Assembly: GCA_036435485.1 (NCBI GenBank)
Contig: CM071596.1
Location: 58,267,001 to 58,331,000 of the forward strand
Source: Saposhnikovia divaricata
Taxonomy: Eukaryota > Streptophyta > Magnoliopsida > Apiales > Apiaceae
Reading direction: 5' to 3'
Length of the DNA stretch: 64,000 nt
The notes beneath the pieces were generated by a model. That model saw only the letters and a list, made by a program, of their open reading frames with translations. It did no database searches and was not told the DNA's origin. The translations under genes were made by a program, and so were the position numbers. Shown here piece by piece: positions 1-11,327 of the stretch; position 1 is the stretch's first letter, and each line of letters begins with the position of its first letter.

Positions 1-380
1 ATTCTTGCTTGTCTGGCTCGAAGGTCTATCCATACATGTATACAGTCTCGTCTTCATGGATCCTTTTTGAGATATTTCTTTTAAATTTACTAATAAAAGT
101 AACATATGGATGTGTGTGTGTGTAAAATATATCGGCTGTCGAGTTACATATGGATGTGTGTGTGTGTGTGTAAAATATATCGGCTGTCAAGTTTGAATGA
201 TTTTCATGGTCCCATCGTCTATTCTTTAGTTAATTATTGTTTCTAGTTAACTAGAATATTGCTTGCAGTCTTCTTAGTTGTCAACTGAACCGAATCTAGG
301 AAACAATTTGAAACTTATGCTTCCATTCTTATGTTGTTGTCCACTAATAAATCTAATTTTATTCTTCTTATCAATTGCAG

Positions 381-1922
381 CATATCGCAAATTTAGCTGG
401 TAACAAGAAGTTGGTGTTGCCAGTTCCTGCTTTTAATGTCATCAATGGTGGATCACATGCAGGAAACAAACTTGCTATGCAGGTAAGTTAGCACCCTTTT
501 TAAAATTTTTAGGGACTGTCAACTAGTATGTTCTCAATGGGTTTTTTTTTCTTGCAGGAGTTTATGATTCTTCCAGTCGGTGCCTCGTCATTCTCAGAGG
601 CAATGAAGATGGGAGTTGAAGTATACCACAACTTGAAGGCAAGTTGCAGTATTTGGATCTCAATTTTCTCCTCTTTCACACATCCTATGTATATCTTGTC
701 ATTCTTGCTGTATAGTCGTGGACTCATCGTATTGTGAAGGAGCATAAGACCCATAATAAATGTTAATGTGGTCCATGTAATGTTGTTACCAACTATGGAA
801 TTGATGTTTAATAGGTTGTTACTTACATTTATGTTATGTTTGGATCCAAATGATGTTTAAATTTTGCAAGAGAATTCGGATTTTGCTAAGTTCCATGGTG
901 TTCAAATACAAGCCCAAGTTTGAGAATTGGAAATGATACTTCAGTCCCTTTCATTTGACATGCTTCTTTTGAAATGAATCCTAATGTTATGAACATCGAT
1001 TCTATTGGTTATTAATTGGTTTATGTTGTCCTGGCTTTGTTGCACTATTTTAATTTGCTAATAGCAAGGAGATATATACAAAGAATTAGACAAAGAGCAT
1101 TTTAAGTAATGTTATTATATATTTATTGTACTATCCACTTTACTGACAGTTTTGTCATATTGCAGTCTGTGATCAAGAAGAAATATGGCCAGGATGCAAC
1201 TAATGTTGGTGATGAGGGTGGCTTCGCTCCTAATATTCAGGTCAGGAATCATTCAATTTTCAGTGAGAGTTTGAGGTTGTTGTACCTTTTTATTATTGTA
1301 TATGCAAGTACTGATTTCAATGGTTTATTCCCTTATACTGCCCTGTGAAAATTTCAGCAAAACAAGGAGGGTCTGGAGCTACTCAAGACCGCCATTGAGA
1401 AAGCTGGTTACACCGGCAAAGTAAGTAATTTATTCCTTTTATGTGATCCCTTCATCTATTGTGCAGTTTGTCATGACATAAAACTCATAATTTTTGTTCT
1501 TAAAGGTTGTTATTGGAATGGATGTTGATGCATCAGAGTTCTATGGATCAGACAAGACCTACGATCTGAACTTTAAGGAGGAGGTTGGTTTCTTAAACTT
1601 GTGTAGTTAGTACAAGACCTTCGTCATCAATTAATATGCATGGACTATAGATGGATAGATTATTTTAATTTTAGGTTGTTTGTAATCTAGGAACTAAGAG
1701 GCCCGTTCACATGTATGTTCTGTAGCAGTTTTGTCTTGAACAATATATATTAAAAACGTGTTGCTATGGTATGACTTGTGCCTTTTTTCTTGTTGCAAGT
1801 ACATGATATTTTCTACCTCTGTTCTATTTCAGGCTTATGTCCAACAGCTGGAGAGCAGCAGAATGCAGCTGGCTCAACTGGAAATGCATAATGTCTTTCT
1901 CTTTTCTGGAAATGCAGAATGA
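381..1922 (+). pseudogene. Captured enolase exons fused in frame to a TGA-type bZIP exon
   Basis: Five consecutive enolase exons are readable: 381-482, 558-638, 1166-1240, 1358-1420 and 1506-1583. All are in phase 0. They encode the middle of cytosolic enolase (2-phosphoglycerate to phosphoenolpyruvate), including the [30 protein letters not shown] and [11 protein letters not shown] segments. Introns are GT-AG except the one after 638, which starts GC. The next exon expected in plant enolases is absent. Instead, after a 249-bp intron, 1833-1922 encodes AYVQQLESSRMQLAQLE, the bZIP/leucine-zipper boundary of TGA factors, then a short novel tail and TGA at 1920-1922. The junction keeps the frame. 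Upstream and downstream enolase exons, including parts of the active site, are missing here, so it cannot make working enolase. Its position inside a CACTA element indicates transduplication. Confidence 0.85.
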
Positions 1923-2229
1923 CTCAACTGGACATTGATTAGGAGGTCGATGATCATGAGGAGGTCGATGATCACGAGGACAACTAAAGTGATGATTGAT
2001 GATCAATACTTAACTACTTATATTTTCTATGTGTGTACTTTTGGTAGTAGGTTGGTATTTTGAGAAAGACTAAGTTTAATGTTTAATGTAGAATTGTAGT
2101 TTAAGTCGACATGTGTTTCGACTTTAGACTAAGTAGTACTATGTTTGTGCTGTATTGATATCTGTTTTGTTTGATTTTTCATTTGGGAATTTGAAATGTC
2201 ATTTATGGTTTTATATGCTTTTGTGCATG

Positions 2230-2687
2230 GTATATTAAAATTTCATACAGGACACTGCAATATGGACTAATAAAAAGTGTTACAAAGAAGTGTTGCCAAT
2301 AAAATCTAAAAGTATTACAATAGAGATAAAAATGTTGCAGATAAATATTGCTAAAAAATCAAAAAACATTGCAAGAGGTACTAAAATGTTGCAATAAATT
2401 GACTTTGTAACATTTTAACTATATAAGTGTTGCAAAAATGTGTTGCATTATTATGTTGTAACACCTTAAAAATGTTACTAAAACATGTTAAAGTGTTACA
2501 ACAAACTACAACAAACTCTTATTGTAATACTCTACAAAGTGTTGCAATAAGTTCGAAAAGTGTTGCTATTGAAGGCATAGGCAACGCCGAGTTTTAGCAA
2601 AAGTGTTACATAAACATCTATTTTAACATTTTTGGGGCCTAATAATACACTTTTTTGGCGTTGCAATAGGCCATATTTGGTATAGTG
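2230..2687. repeat. Subterminal repeats of CACTA-0
   Basis: About 450 bp dense in 8-12 bp motifs of the form agtgttgcaa / ttgcaacact in both orientations, directly inside the CACTA end. This density and position are typical of the TNPA-type binding sites of CACTA transposons. No coding potential is seen. Confidence 0.6.
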
Positions 2688-4831
2688 ACCCTAATCCTTG
2701 TTCTTCATATTCATAGCATAATATCATTATTTTGCTCCGTTAATCCAGCAAACCTCCAAAACATTGTTATACCAATTTCTCCATATAACATTTGGCGCTA
2801 GAAGGATGGGTATTTTATTATTCGTGGAGGATGAATAATTACATCTAATTATGGGGTTTTGGGTTTTTATTAACACAAATAACTCTGGGGGCTTCAACGA
2901 TGCACAAGAGGGGCCACGACAACATGGCAGCCATGTCATTTAAGGAAGAAATTGGAGACATTAAAAACAAAGAGTGAAATCAAAACACCTTTCTTACGGG
3001 ACCTATATAGGAAAGGATTTTAAAGCACAAAATACATAAGAATACATAAGAGGGCAGCACTTGATAAAAGCATGGGAAAGGACATGGAGATTGGCTTCGT
3101 GCAACCAGTTGTGAGAAGGAGCAAAACAAAATTAAATAAAAATCGGAGAACACGCGGGGGAAGCCAGCAATCGGAGAAAAAAAAACGAAACACTTGGAAA
3201 TCAATAGGCTCGACTTTATTATTAAAAGATAAGTTTTCGAATTATCTTTTTATTTTTTTTATATATATTGCACAAAAATTATGCCATATCATGCATAAAG
3301 TTTTTAAATAATTTTACAAGAAAAATATTTATTATTCAGAAAATTCGTGTGAGCAATAGATATTTTTATGCTTGTAAAATTATTGTGGTTTAGAAAATAC
3401 CGTACGAGATATTTATGCCGATGAATTGTGGATATTTATGTTGATTGATGTGGATATTTTACAATCTCGTACAAGTTGCATACTTTGAAGAAAAAAAATT
3501 ATATATGCGAGATGCATAATTTTGAAAAATATTTTCTACAAAAAAGAGCATTATATTTGAAGAAAATAAATATCGCAACATTCTTAAAATAGCATATTTA
3601 TTATTGCGTATGGATTTGTAAAATATTTTTCATATGTCATCGCGATAGTACATATATGTCAAAAATATTTTCAAACTTGCGAACTAAATTGTCAAGTAGG
3701 GTAGCCTAGACAAATTGTAAATCTCACAATGCTACACGCTTGAGTAAAGTGCACCATCCTCTGGATTATTGAAGGCCCATGAAGAATGGGTGAATTATTG
3801 AAGGCCCGTGAAGAATGGGTGGGAAGGCATCCCTATGCATAATATCTTTAACACTTCATAGCACCGCTAGCCCAACAAGGGACGCGTGCGAGGTTCGCCA
3901 GGAAATCTCAACATAGCCAACCCAAGAAGGGACGTGTGCGAGGTTCGCCAGAATTACATCTGCACGTCTCAGTGAAGACCCCATCAGACACATCCTTATG
4001 TGGTTGCATCAGACACTTGAAAAGCGTGTATGACAATTAGGGATATATACAAGTGCCAATGTCCTAACTAGACAATAAGGATCATAAATGATTTCAAACG
4101 AATTATTTATGCTCGCACATTTGAAAACCTTGGCAAAATATATATATATATCTTATACTGGTTATCACATGCTATCACACTTGCATCTGCATACGCCTAA
4201 CGAGCACTGTGGTGCTCTAAATATTTTTCTAATCTACTAATTTCAGTTTTTTCAGCGACTCAAGAAATTTGGAAGTTTGAAGAATTTTTAGTTCTCCACT
4301 ACAGCAAGCTACACTGAAGAAATGGGGGCTAGTTGTTATGCCTTATTTTTGGCATGTCTAATAACCTCCCAAATTTCTAATAATTATTAATTATTAATTC
4401 AGATTAATAATTATTACTTAATCGCTAAGTAATATCCTCTCCTTGAAACGAGGAAAGAATCAATCTCAATCAATAAATTACGGAAAATATCTTCAAATGA
4501 TATTCTTTAAATCAGGAAGATATCACAACGATAAGATTAAATCAGATAAAATCAGTAATTACCACATTAAAAATGTTTATCCCTAAAGTCTCTTAGGGAT
4601 AAACACAATTGCACAGAACTACGTGGGGTTGATCCTATATAAACATAGGTACGTAGGCATCTTGGCAGAGGATGAAATCCAATACACGAGACAAATCGAG
4701 ACACCCGCCAAGTCCATCCCCTCTTTTTTCATAAACCCTAAGCCTCTAAAAACAGTCACATTCCTGCAAATTCGCTCTATTATTCCAGCAACCCTCCGAT
4801 TTCGTGTTATTACGAAATTTCTCCAACAACA
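2688..4831 (+). mobile_element. Small non-coding LTR retroelement, 5' LTR interrupted (element D)
   Basis: The tail of a 5' LTR (2,688-2,790, ending ccatataaca) is followed by a primer-binding-like site (tttggcgctagaagg, 2,791-2,805). The internal region is about 1.5 kb, then a purine-rich tract (gaaatgggggctag, about 4,319-4,332) and a 3' LTR at 4,334-4,831. The two LTR tails align through 'tccagcaa.cctcc ... aatttctcca..aaca'. The internal region has no gag or pol; it holds short duplicated blocks at 3,767-3,955. Length and lack of coding fit a non-autonomous LARD/TRIM-like derivative of a Ty3/gypsy element. The rest of the 5' LTR would lie left of CACTA-0. Confidence 0.6.
4334..4831 (+). 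repeat. 3' LTR of element D
   Basis: It starts TGTTATGCC after a polypurine tract and ends ...ctccaacaaca. A TATA-like motif (cctatataaac) at about 4,633 is followed by the probable transcription start region and a leader rich in ccctc/tccag. It is 498 bp long. The end matches the 5' LTR remnant at 2,688-2,790. Confidence 0.6.
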
Positions 4832-6676
4832 TCATAATTGTGCAAAATCATGTTATTCTGATCTTTGCAGTTTAGCATGCTCAGATGCTACTCATGCAAA
4901 TGTTGTGCTGCTGCAACGACGACCTAGACAACATAAGACTACAAGGGTGTGTAAATTGTTTAAATGCTTCATCTCATTATTATTATATGTATATATACTA
5001 TTATTATTATTGTTATAAATTATAATTGTTAAAATTGTTATTATTATATATATATATATTTATATATATATATATTTATTTATTTTTTCTTATTTTTTTA
5101 TTGTTTCCATGTTGTTTATTTTATTTTTTTTTATTATTAAAATTTTTTTATACATGTATATAATAATTATTATATCTTTATGCTATTACTATTATGTATA
5201 AATTACTATTATGTATTTTTTATAATATTTTATTTATTATTATTATTATTATTATATGTAATTAATTTTTATATTTTAATTATTTTAAAATGTTTTATTA
5301 AATATTGTATCATTATATCCTATATAAGAGGGATAATAAACAAGTACTACCATAGGTCAACGGTTCGACTCCTAACAACAACATATATTTTATAAATTAA
5401 ATTTAAAGTCACTAATACATAATACATAGCTTAAATCCTATAATATAATAAGAGTAAGAGGGATAATAAACAAGTACGGTTCGACTCCTAACAACAACAT
5501 ATATTTTATAAATTAAATTTAAAGTCACTAATACATAATACATAGCTTAATTACCATTGAGTTTACGCTTTTGATTTGTTTATGTCTCGGTTTAAAAATA
5601 TGTTAATAATAGTCTGTTTGCTTTTGTGATTAAATACGTGTATAGTTGTTAGTTAATTATAATTTATTGTATAATAAAATAAAGATGAATTATATCCTTA
5701 TATATAATAAGCATAAGAGTGACCTTATCCATAATTTTGGTCATTGTACTACCAAAATAATCTCAATCATCGAATCTAATATTTTTAAAAATAGATGATC
5801 AAGATTATGTCATATTAAAAAGAGAAATATAATATAAGAAGGATAATTAAAAAAGGTTGTATTAGAATTGAATTTTAAAATGAAAATTATGCTATGAAAA
5901 GGATGTAATTAAAAAAGGATACAATTGAATTTTACTTATTTTTATATTAAAATTAAATAAATTTCATATTTACTATTTGGGCTCTACGAGATCTAGAAAT
6001 CAGAGTTGATGAATTTACAGCCCACGCGAAGGTCATAAAATAATTATTAATTTAGTGATGATTTAACAATTATTATCGTAATGGAAACACTCAGAATCTC
6101 AATAGAAAATATAATTATGAATTTTTACATTAATTCTATTCTGTGTAGAATTGCTACATTGATATATCTATTGAATGTAGAAAATCAAATTATATATAAA
6201 TCTATTGAATGTAGAAAATCAAATTATATATAAATCACTAACTTGCAATTTTTTGTATTTCAGTATAAATGCACTTTTTAATTTACATGTTTAATGCTAG
6301 ATCCAACGTTTTCATCTATTTATTTTATGATCTAACGGTTCTTATTTATTTTGTGGTACGGACCGGACTACCGATTATCAAAGTTTTGGTATTATTAGAA
6401 CCGTATTTGGTTCTTAGTAAAAGTATATTCAAATAATAAAAAGGGTATTTTGATAATCAAAACAAAACATAAGTAGATTTCATAAATCGAATAGAATTTT
6501 CAAAGTAAAAAATCGTCAATTTCTTCTCTCTTTCGTTTCTACGTAATTTTAATTGGAAAATAATTGTTAAACCATCACTAAATTAAAAATTATTTTGTTA
6601 ATTTAATGTGGGCTATAAAATCATCCAAATCAAATTTTAAGAATTTGGAGCATAAATATTGAATTGAACGTGTAAA

Positions 6677-6725
<49 letters not shown>

Positions 6726-7020
6726 ATTTTTTAACAACAATTCAATATGTAAATTAATAAAATATAAATATTAAAAAAAATTAAGGTAATTATAAATATT
6801 AAAAAAGTGATCGTATGTTGCACGGTTATAAGCTAGTATGTGATAATTTGTATATTTACCAATCTATTATATTAATTTATGTTTATATATATGCCCATGT
6901 ATATTATTATCATTATTATTGTACAAAGTATATTGAAACTTATTTGTAATTGTAAACAAAAAAAAAACATACTCGTATTTAGTTTTAGGTGTATTTTTTT
7001 TGTATAACTATTATTAGGTT
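4832..7020. other. AT-rich non-coding stretch with local duplications
   Basis: No gene is seen. The stretch holds long TTA/TTAT runs (4,975-5,280). A block with gagggataataaacaagtac ... acatatattttataaatt occurs twice (about 5,329-5,432 and 5,459-5,551). A 35-bp unit 'atctattgaatgtagaaaatc...' occurs twice in tandem (about 6,166-6,235). There is a TA microsatellite (about 6,680-6,723). A possible Helitron 3' terminus (ctag|t after a weak hairpin) lies at 6,833-6,837. Confidence 0.5.
6680..6723. repeat. (TA)n microsatellite
   Basis: About 22 uninterrupted TA units in AT-rich intergenic DNA. Confidence 0.95.
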
Positions 7021-7141
7021 AGAAGAAGCATTAGCAAAGCCCTTATTTTAAAACAACAGATCTTCACGTTGTAGCAGGCCGCGCGGACAAAGCAACAAGA
7101 CCACAATCACTTACCGTCCTTGTTCCATAGGTACTGGTTTT

Positions 7142-8370
7142 GTGTCAGCCAATGACGATACACAACCACGCTACATGTTTGATTGTTTGTGGTTAAGAAC
7201 CATGAAGCAACGTGTTCAGGCTAAAAGAAATGCCACTCATGTGGACAAATCTTTGAGTTCTGGTTCAAAGAAAAAGAAGCAGACGTTGTTCCAACATGTT
7301 TTGCCACATAAGGCTACTCCGACTTCTATCCCACCATCGGCTGTTGCTAATTCAGGACATCTCTCACATCTCAAGTCTCTAACTGCACAACAAAGGAAGA
7401 AGTATGATCAGTTTGCTAGTCGTGGTGTAATTTCGAATCGATATGCGGTTACAACAGCACTTGAAATAGTTGGTTTGTTAGCTGATGTTACTGAGGTGTT
7501 GACAGATGTCGGATGGGAACAGTTGCTTACTTTTAATGCTCCTACCTATGCTGAGCTTGTCTATGAGTTCATGAGCATCTTTGAGTTTGAGGAGCTTGAT
7601 ACAGCTACACGTGAAGTGGAAGCTCTTGTTTTTCGCTTGCGGTTATTGGGAAAAACATATGAGTTGGAATAGAGTGATGTGCAACACATATTTGGTTGGG
7701 TAACTATTGTACCATTTGGTCTTCCCGAGTTTGATGAGAAAGCGTTTTGGAGATCTCTTACTATGAATGAGTCTGAAGTAGACGATGTTCTAAAGCTTCC
7801 AAGATAGTAAATCCTGCATTTCATATGTATATAAATTGTTAGCATACTCTCTATTTGGTCGTGGGAGTACTGAAATGGTGGCAAAACTTGAATTAGCTGC
7901 TTTATATTGTACTGACAACGTAATACCAGTTGATTTTGTTCTTGTACTTGGTAAACGCATAAAGGAAGTGATAGCTCAAAAGGAGGGTCCGATAATGATA
8001 GGTTGGTTTGTCACCACGATTGCTAAACATCTGCAGATTCTTGATCAGTGCTCCCCAAATCTTACCATGCACCCAGGAAAGGTCCTTGATCTTCCAAGCA
8101 TGGTTAAAATGCATTTTCTACGACGAAGAGGGAAGGATTACGAGATCATCCCTCATGAACATGGCAGCTACAAAGGCACACGAGGAGAGACAATTATCAG
8201 AGGCTGCTGATGAGTCTTTGATTAACCGAATATCTGGGATAGAGAGCAAATTTCAGGAATTAAAGGCAGATATTGGAGTTGTTCGAGCTAATTTAGCAAA
8301 TCAACAAGACTTGTTGACCAAGATGTTTGACTACATAAAGTTTTACTTTCCTAAGCCATCACCGCGGTAG
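7142..8370 (+). pseudogene. ATHILA ORF1-like protein of element A, broken
   Basis: The first open segment (7,142-7,672) encodes about 176 residues, including the stretches QQRKKYDQFASRGVISNRY and APTYAELVYEFMS. These match the Athila ORF1 family pattern of a tyrosine/arginine-rich opening, a central W...PTY.EL..EF motif and a following FRL. A TAG at 7,670-7,672 interrupts it. The same protein continues beyond the stop (IFGWVTIVPFGLPEF) and, after another break near 7,806, in the 7,836-8,210 frame (FGRGSTEMVAKLELAALYC ... GWFVTTIAKHL). A last segment to 8,370 is charged and coiled-coil-like. Athila ORF1 products are retroelement-encoded and of unknown function. With at least two stops this copy is dead. 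Confidence 0.65.
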
Positions 8371-10067
8371 TCATGGATCACGGCACTTTATGCTTATGCA
8401 TAGGGGTGTACTTCTTTCGTTCTTTTATATTGTAGAATTATTTGTTTAGTGTGTCAATGAGGACATTGACCCATTTAAGTGTGTGGGGATGTGTTTTCCA
8501 TAGTTGTATATAAAGTCATTTATTAAAAAAAAAATCATATTAAAAGTTAAAAAAAAAATCAGAAAATTTAAGAATTACAAAAATAATTCTAGCCTTGTAA
8601 AATAGTGAGATGAACGTGTCATGCTAGGATAAATATTAATAGATTGCATATATTAGTTCATATAGATTGTACTGAAACATACAGTTGCATTATATGTTAG
8701 TTTCATTGCATCGCATAACATAGCATGATTCCAATTAGTAGTAGTCCGAGTCAGCAATCTATTATGATATTATGTGTAGCTTGTTTTTGACTAAGTCTTG
8801 CTATGATCACATTTTGATGATATTACATGTGTAGTGTCACTAGTGCAGAGCTTAATTCTTGACACAAGTTTATTATGCTTTTGAATCTCGAATTGAGACT
8901 TAGATACACTTGCTTCTTGAGGGGTAGCCGTTTGTTAATGATTAGAATTTTGACTATTCCCTTTTGAGCTAAGTACATAATTGCTTAAGTTCAGGTGAAC
9001 TGTGGGGTGTAAATGTCTTTCTTAAAAAAAAGTGTCAAAATACTGTGAAAAAAAATAAGAAGCATCAAGTAGCCAATTTCCGTCATTAGTCGATTTAGCT
9101 ACGGAATCCAGCCTTTGCCGACGGAATTTTCCGTCGCCAAAATCGGGATTTCTTGTAGTGTCTTTTGAGATCAATGAGTGACAATTGCAATGTCATATGA
9201 AAGGGACGATTCAAGTACATGTGCTGGTATTAAGTACAGTTGTACTAGAAATAAAATTTTCTTGGTGACTTTTCACTGCACTTGGTTACTGGAGAATTGC
9301 TTGACTTCATAAAAAAAGGTGAAAAAATAATGAGCTATTGAAGTTTTATGGTGTTCGTAACTCACTTACACCGAAAAGCGCCCGACCTTAGACTGAGCGT
9401 AAAAAATTGTAGCAATAAGAGAAAGCATAGAAATCCCTTGTTAAACTTGAATGATGTCTAGTTCTGAGTAACGAAGTGTTTAAGATCTATTCTAGTAACT
9501 CAACTTGGGAGCTATTAACTCGCATGATCTGCCATGTTGAAGCTCGTATGTCTCTGTCCTTGGTTTATTGAAGAGCATGTTGTTAAGCTAACCACACACA
9601 CGCACACTCTGTACTTGTGTTTACTATGGTGATGTTATTGTGTGAGTTTGATGTGGTCTAAACTTGTTGCATATTCTGATGGTTATCATTGCATGACTTG
9701 ACATATACTATTATGGTTGGGATCCTTTGCATTTTCTTTCTTGTATTTGCATTCATATAGGTGTTTTCCATGCAAGGATACTTGTTTGGAGTTGTATTAC
9801 GGTGTACTATATGTGATAATTAGGCATACTTAATGCATTTATCATCTATATTATTATTACATGAGCTAGATGAATTTTGTGGGTACATTCACTATAGGCC
9901 CTCACGAGACCTCACTCGTCCACTAGGGCTACTTATGGATTTAAAGGGCTTGTTGCATATGCCAAATGCAACCGTGATCACCCACGGAAGTGGTATTAGT
10001 AAGTAGTTAACAGTTACTTTATATTAGTTTGCACGAGGACGTGCAAAGTGTTAAGTGTGGGGATATT
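8371..10067 (+). other. Non-coding 3' region of element A
   Basis: This is the long 3' untranslated region typical of Athila elements, with no open frame of note. It contains the tgaggacattgaccc ... ttaagtgtgtgggg signature near 8,457, a CACTA-end fragment (about 9,076-9,160), and a block at 9,879-9,999 that recurs inverted at 61,020-61,147. It ends in the polypurine tract before the LTR. Confidence 0.6.
9076..9160. mobile_element. Fragment of a CACTA-type terminus
   Basis: The segment ends ...gggatttcttgtagtg; the reverse complement begins CACTACAAGAAAT, a very common plant CACTA terminus, followed by a gacggaattttccgtc palindromic subterminal region. Only about 85 bp are present and no partner end is found nearby, so this is a remnant or a very short deletion derivative inside element A. 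Confidence 0.55.
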
Positions 10068-11327
10068 TGATAGAGTGTATACTTATATACACTTTAATAG
10101 GATTTTATTCTCTTATTTATAGGATTTTGTAAATAATTGGTTGTTTATTAATTATTTTTAGTGTCTGATGGCAGAAAATAAATATTCTTAAAGTTGGAGG
10201 AAATTGAGCACAAGGAGCATAATTTGAGCCTAAATCATGTGAAAATCCGGATTTGTTGGAGGCCTCGCACACTATTTGGGGCATATCTCGAGTTCTAGAC
10301 ATCAGAATTGGGCGATCTTATAGCCCATGTGAAGCTAATGAAATTATCCACAACTCAGAGGTGGTCCAATACTCTTTTTACAACTGGAGCAGCCCGAAAA
10401 TAGGCCTGGAAGTTAGACTACGAATTTCACAACAAAATCCAACTTATTTTAGGATATGGATTTTATTTTCTAGAAAAACCATTAAAACACTTTTAAATTA
10501 GGATATATATAATTTTTAGGGCAGATTATTAGAGACGTGTATTATTAAGAGATAGAGAAAAGCAGAGAGAGAACTTGGGCAAGGATTGGAGGGATTCACT
10601 CCAAGTTTGAGAGTTTTCATCAAGTTGAATTTTTCTGTACTCTATACTCTTGTAATCATGGTTTTGGCTATTATTATATGTTTGATTTCTTCATTCATTA
10701 TGAGTAACTAATTCTCGAATCCGGGAATTAGGTAATATTCATTGGTTCAATATGCTTGTGTATAATTATATGGTGATTTCTCTGTCTTGCTAATCTGTTG
10801 TTAAGTGCTTAACACAATTGAGTGAGTCGCGAAACTTTGATTGTATTTTTAGGTATTGTAATGAATCGGGAGAGAAATTATGATTCTAGTTTATGATGCA
10901 ACATACGTAATTCAATTATTGATTGGGAGATTAATAGCCGATTTACGAGACTAAAATTCCTTGGACTTAAACAGTTTATAATTTTGCATTGATTGATCAT
11001 AGAAGTGACTTCAATGTATAGTTGTAAACATTATATTGTATCTTGGGAGAGAACAATATAAACAGTAGATGGATTTTTTAGCAAGAGTATGAGGCTTGAA
11101 TATCATAATTGATATACATTCATTAATACCAATGAAGAACCCTGATTTCTGGATTGCTTTTTACCATAGTTAAATCGTAATTTTTACTTGCTTTATAGTT
11201 AAATTTAGTTAGCAAACAAACACCAAAATATTCTTCTCACTTCTAGATTTTAAGGAATAAGAACTTGAACTTATATTAATATCAGTCCTTCCTGTGAACG
11301 AACTTATACAGAAAATTACTATCAACA
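10068..11327 (+). repeat. 3' LTR of element A
   Basis: It begins TGATAGAG after the purine-rich tract and ends ...ttactatcaaca, giving 1,260 bp. The first 26 bp form a perfect hairpin (agtgtata / tatacact, loop ctta, 10,074-10,093). The block attatgagtaacta near 10,698 is shared with the LTR of the right-edge element, which supports common ancestry. Confidence 0.65.

Larger units (their letters stand above)
1..2687. mobile_element. 3' part of a CACTA DNA transposon carrying host gene fragments (CACTA-0)
   Basis: The segment ends at 2,687 with ...ggtatagtg; its reverse complement begins CACTATACC, the terminal inverted repeat start that names CACTA (CMC/EnSpm) elements. The 450 bp before the end are full of short direct and inverted copies of gttgcaa/tgttaca, as expected of the subterminal repeats that bind CACTA transposases. 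Sequence to the right resumes as the end of a retrotransposon LTR, so the element seems to have landed inside that LTR. The left end and one TSD copy (predicted acc) lie outside the window. Inside are enolase and bZIP exon pieces, so this is probably a non-autonomous element with captured genes. No transposase is visible in the part seen. Confidence 0.7.
7142..11327 (+). mobile_element. 3' half of an Athila-lineage Ty3/gypsy retroelement (element A)
   Basis: In order on the plus strand: an ATHILA-ORF1-type coding remnant (7,142-8,370), about 1.7 kb of non-coding 3' region, a purine-rich tract (ttaagtgtggggat at 10,050) and a 3' LTR (10,068-11,327). No gag, protease, reverse transcriptase or 5' LTR is found upstream, so the left half is deleted or lies beyond other insertions. 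The 3' region shares a roughly 120-bp block with the minus-strand element at the right edge of the window. Confidence 0.7.

Noticed and set aside
381..1583. A functional enolase gene
   Set aside because: Essential downstream exons are missing, the next exon is bZIP-derived, and the segment lies inside a CACTA element.
4623..5395. Open frames of 71-131 residues after the LTR of element D
   Set aside because: They start in LTR leader sequence and run into TTA-rich repeats giving Leu/Tyr/Ile runs.
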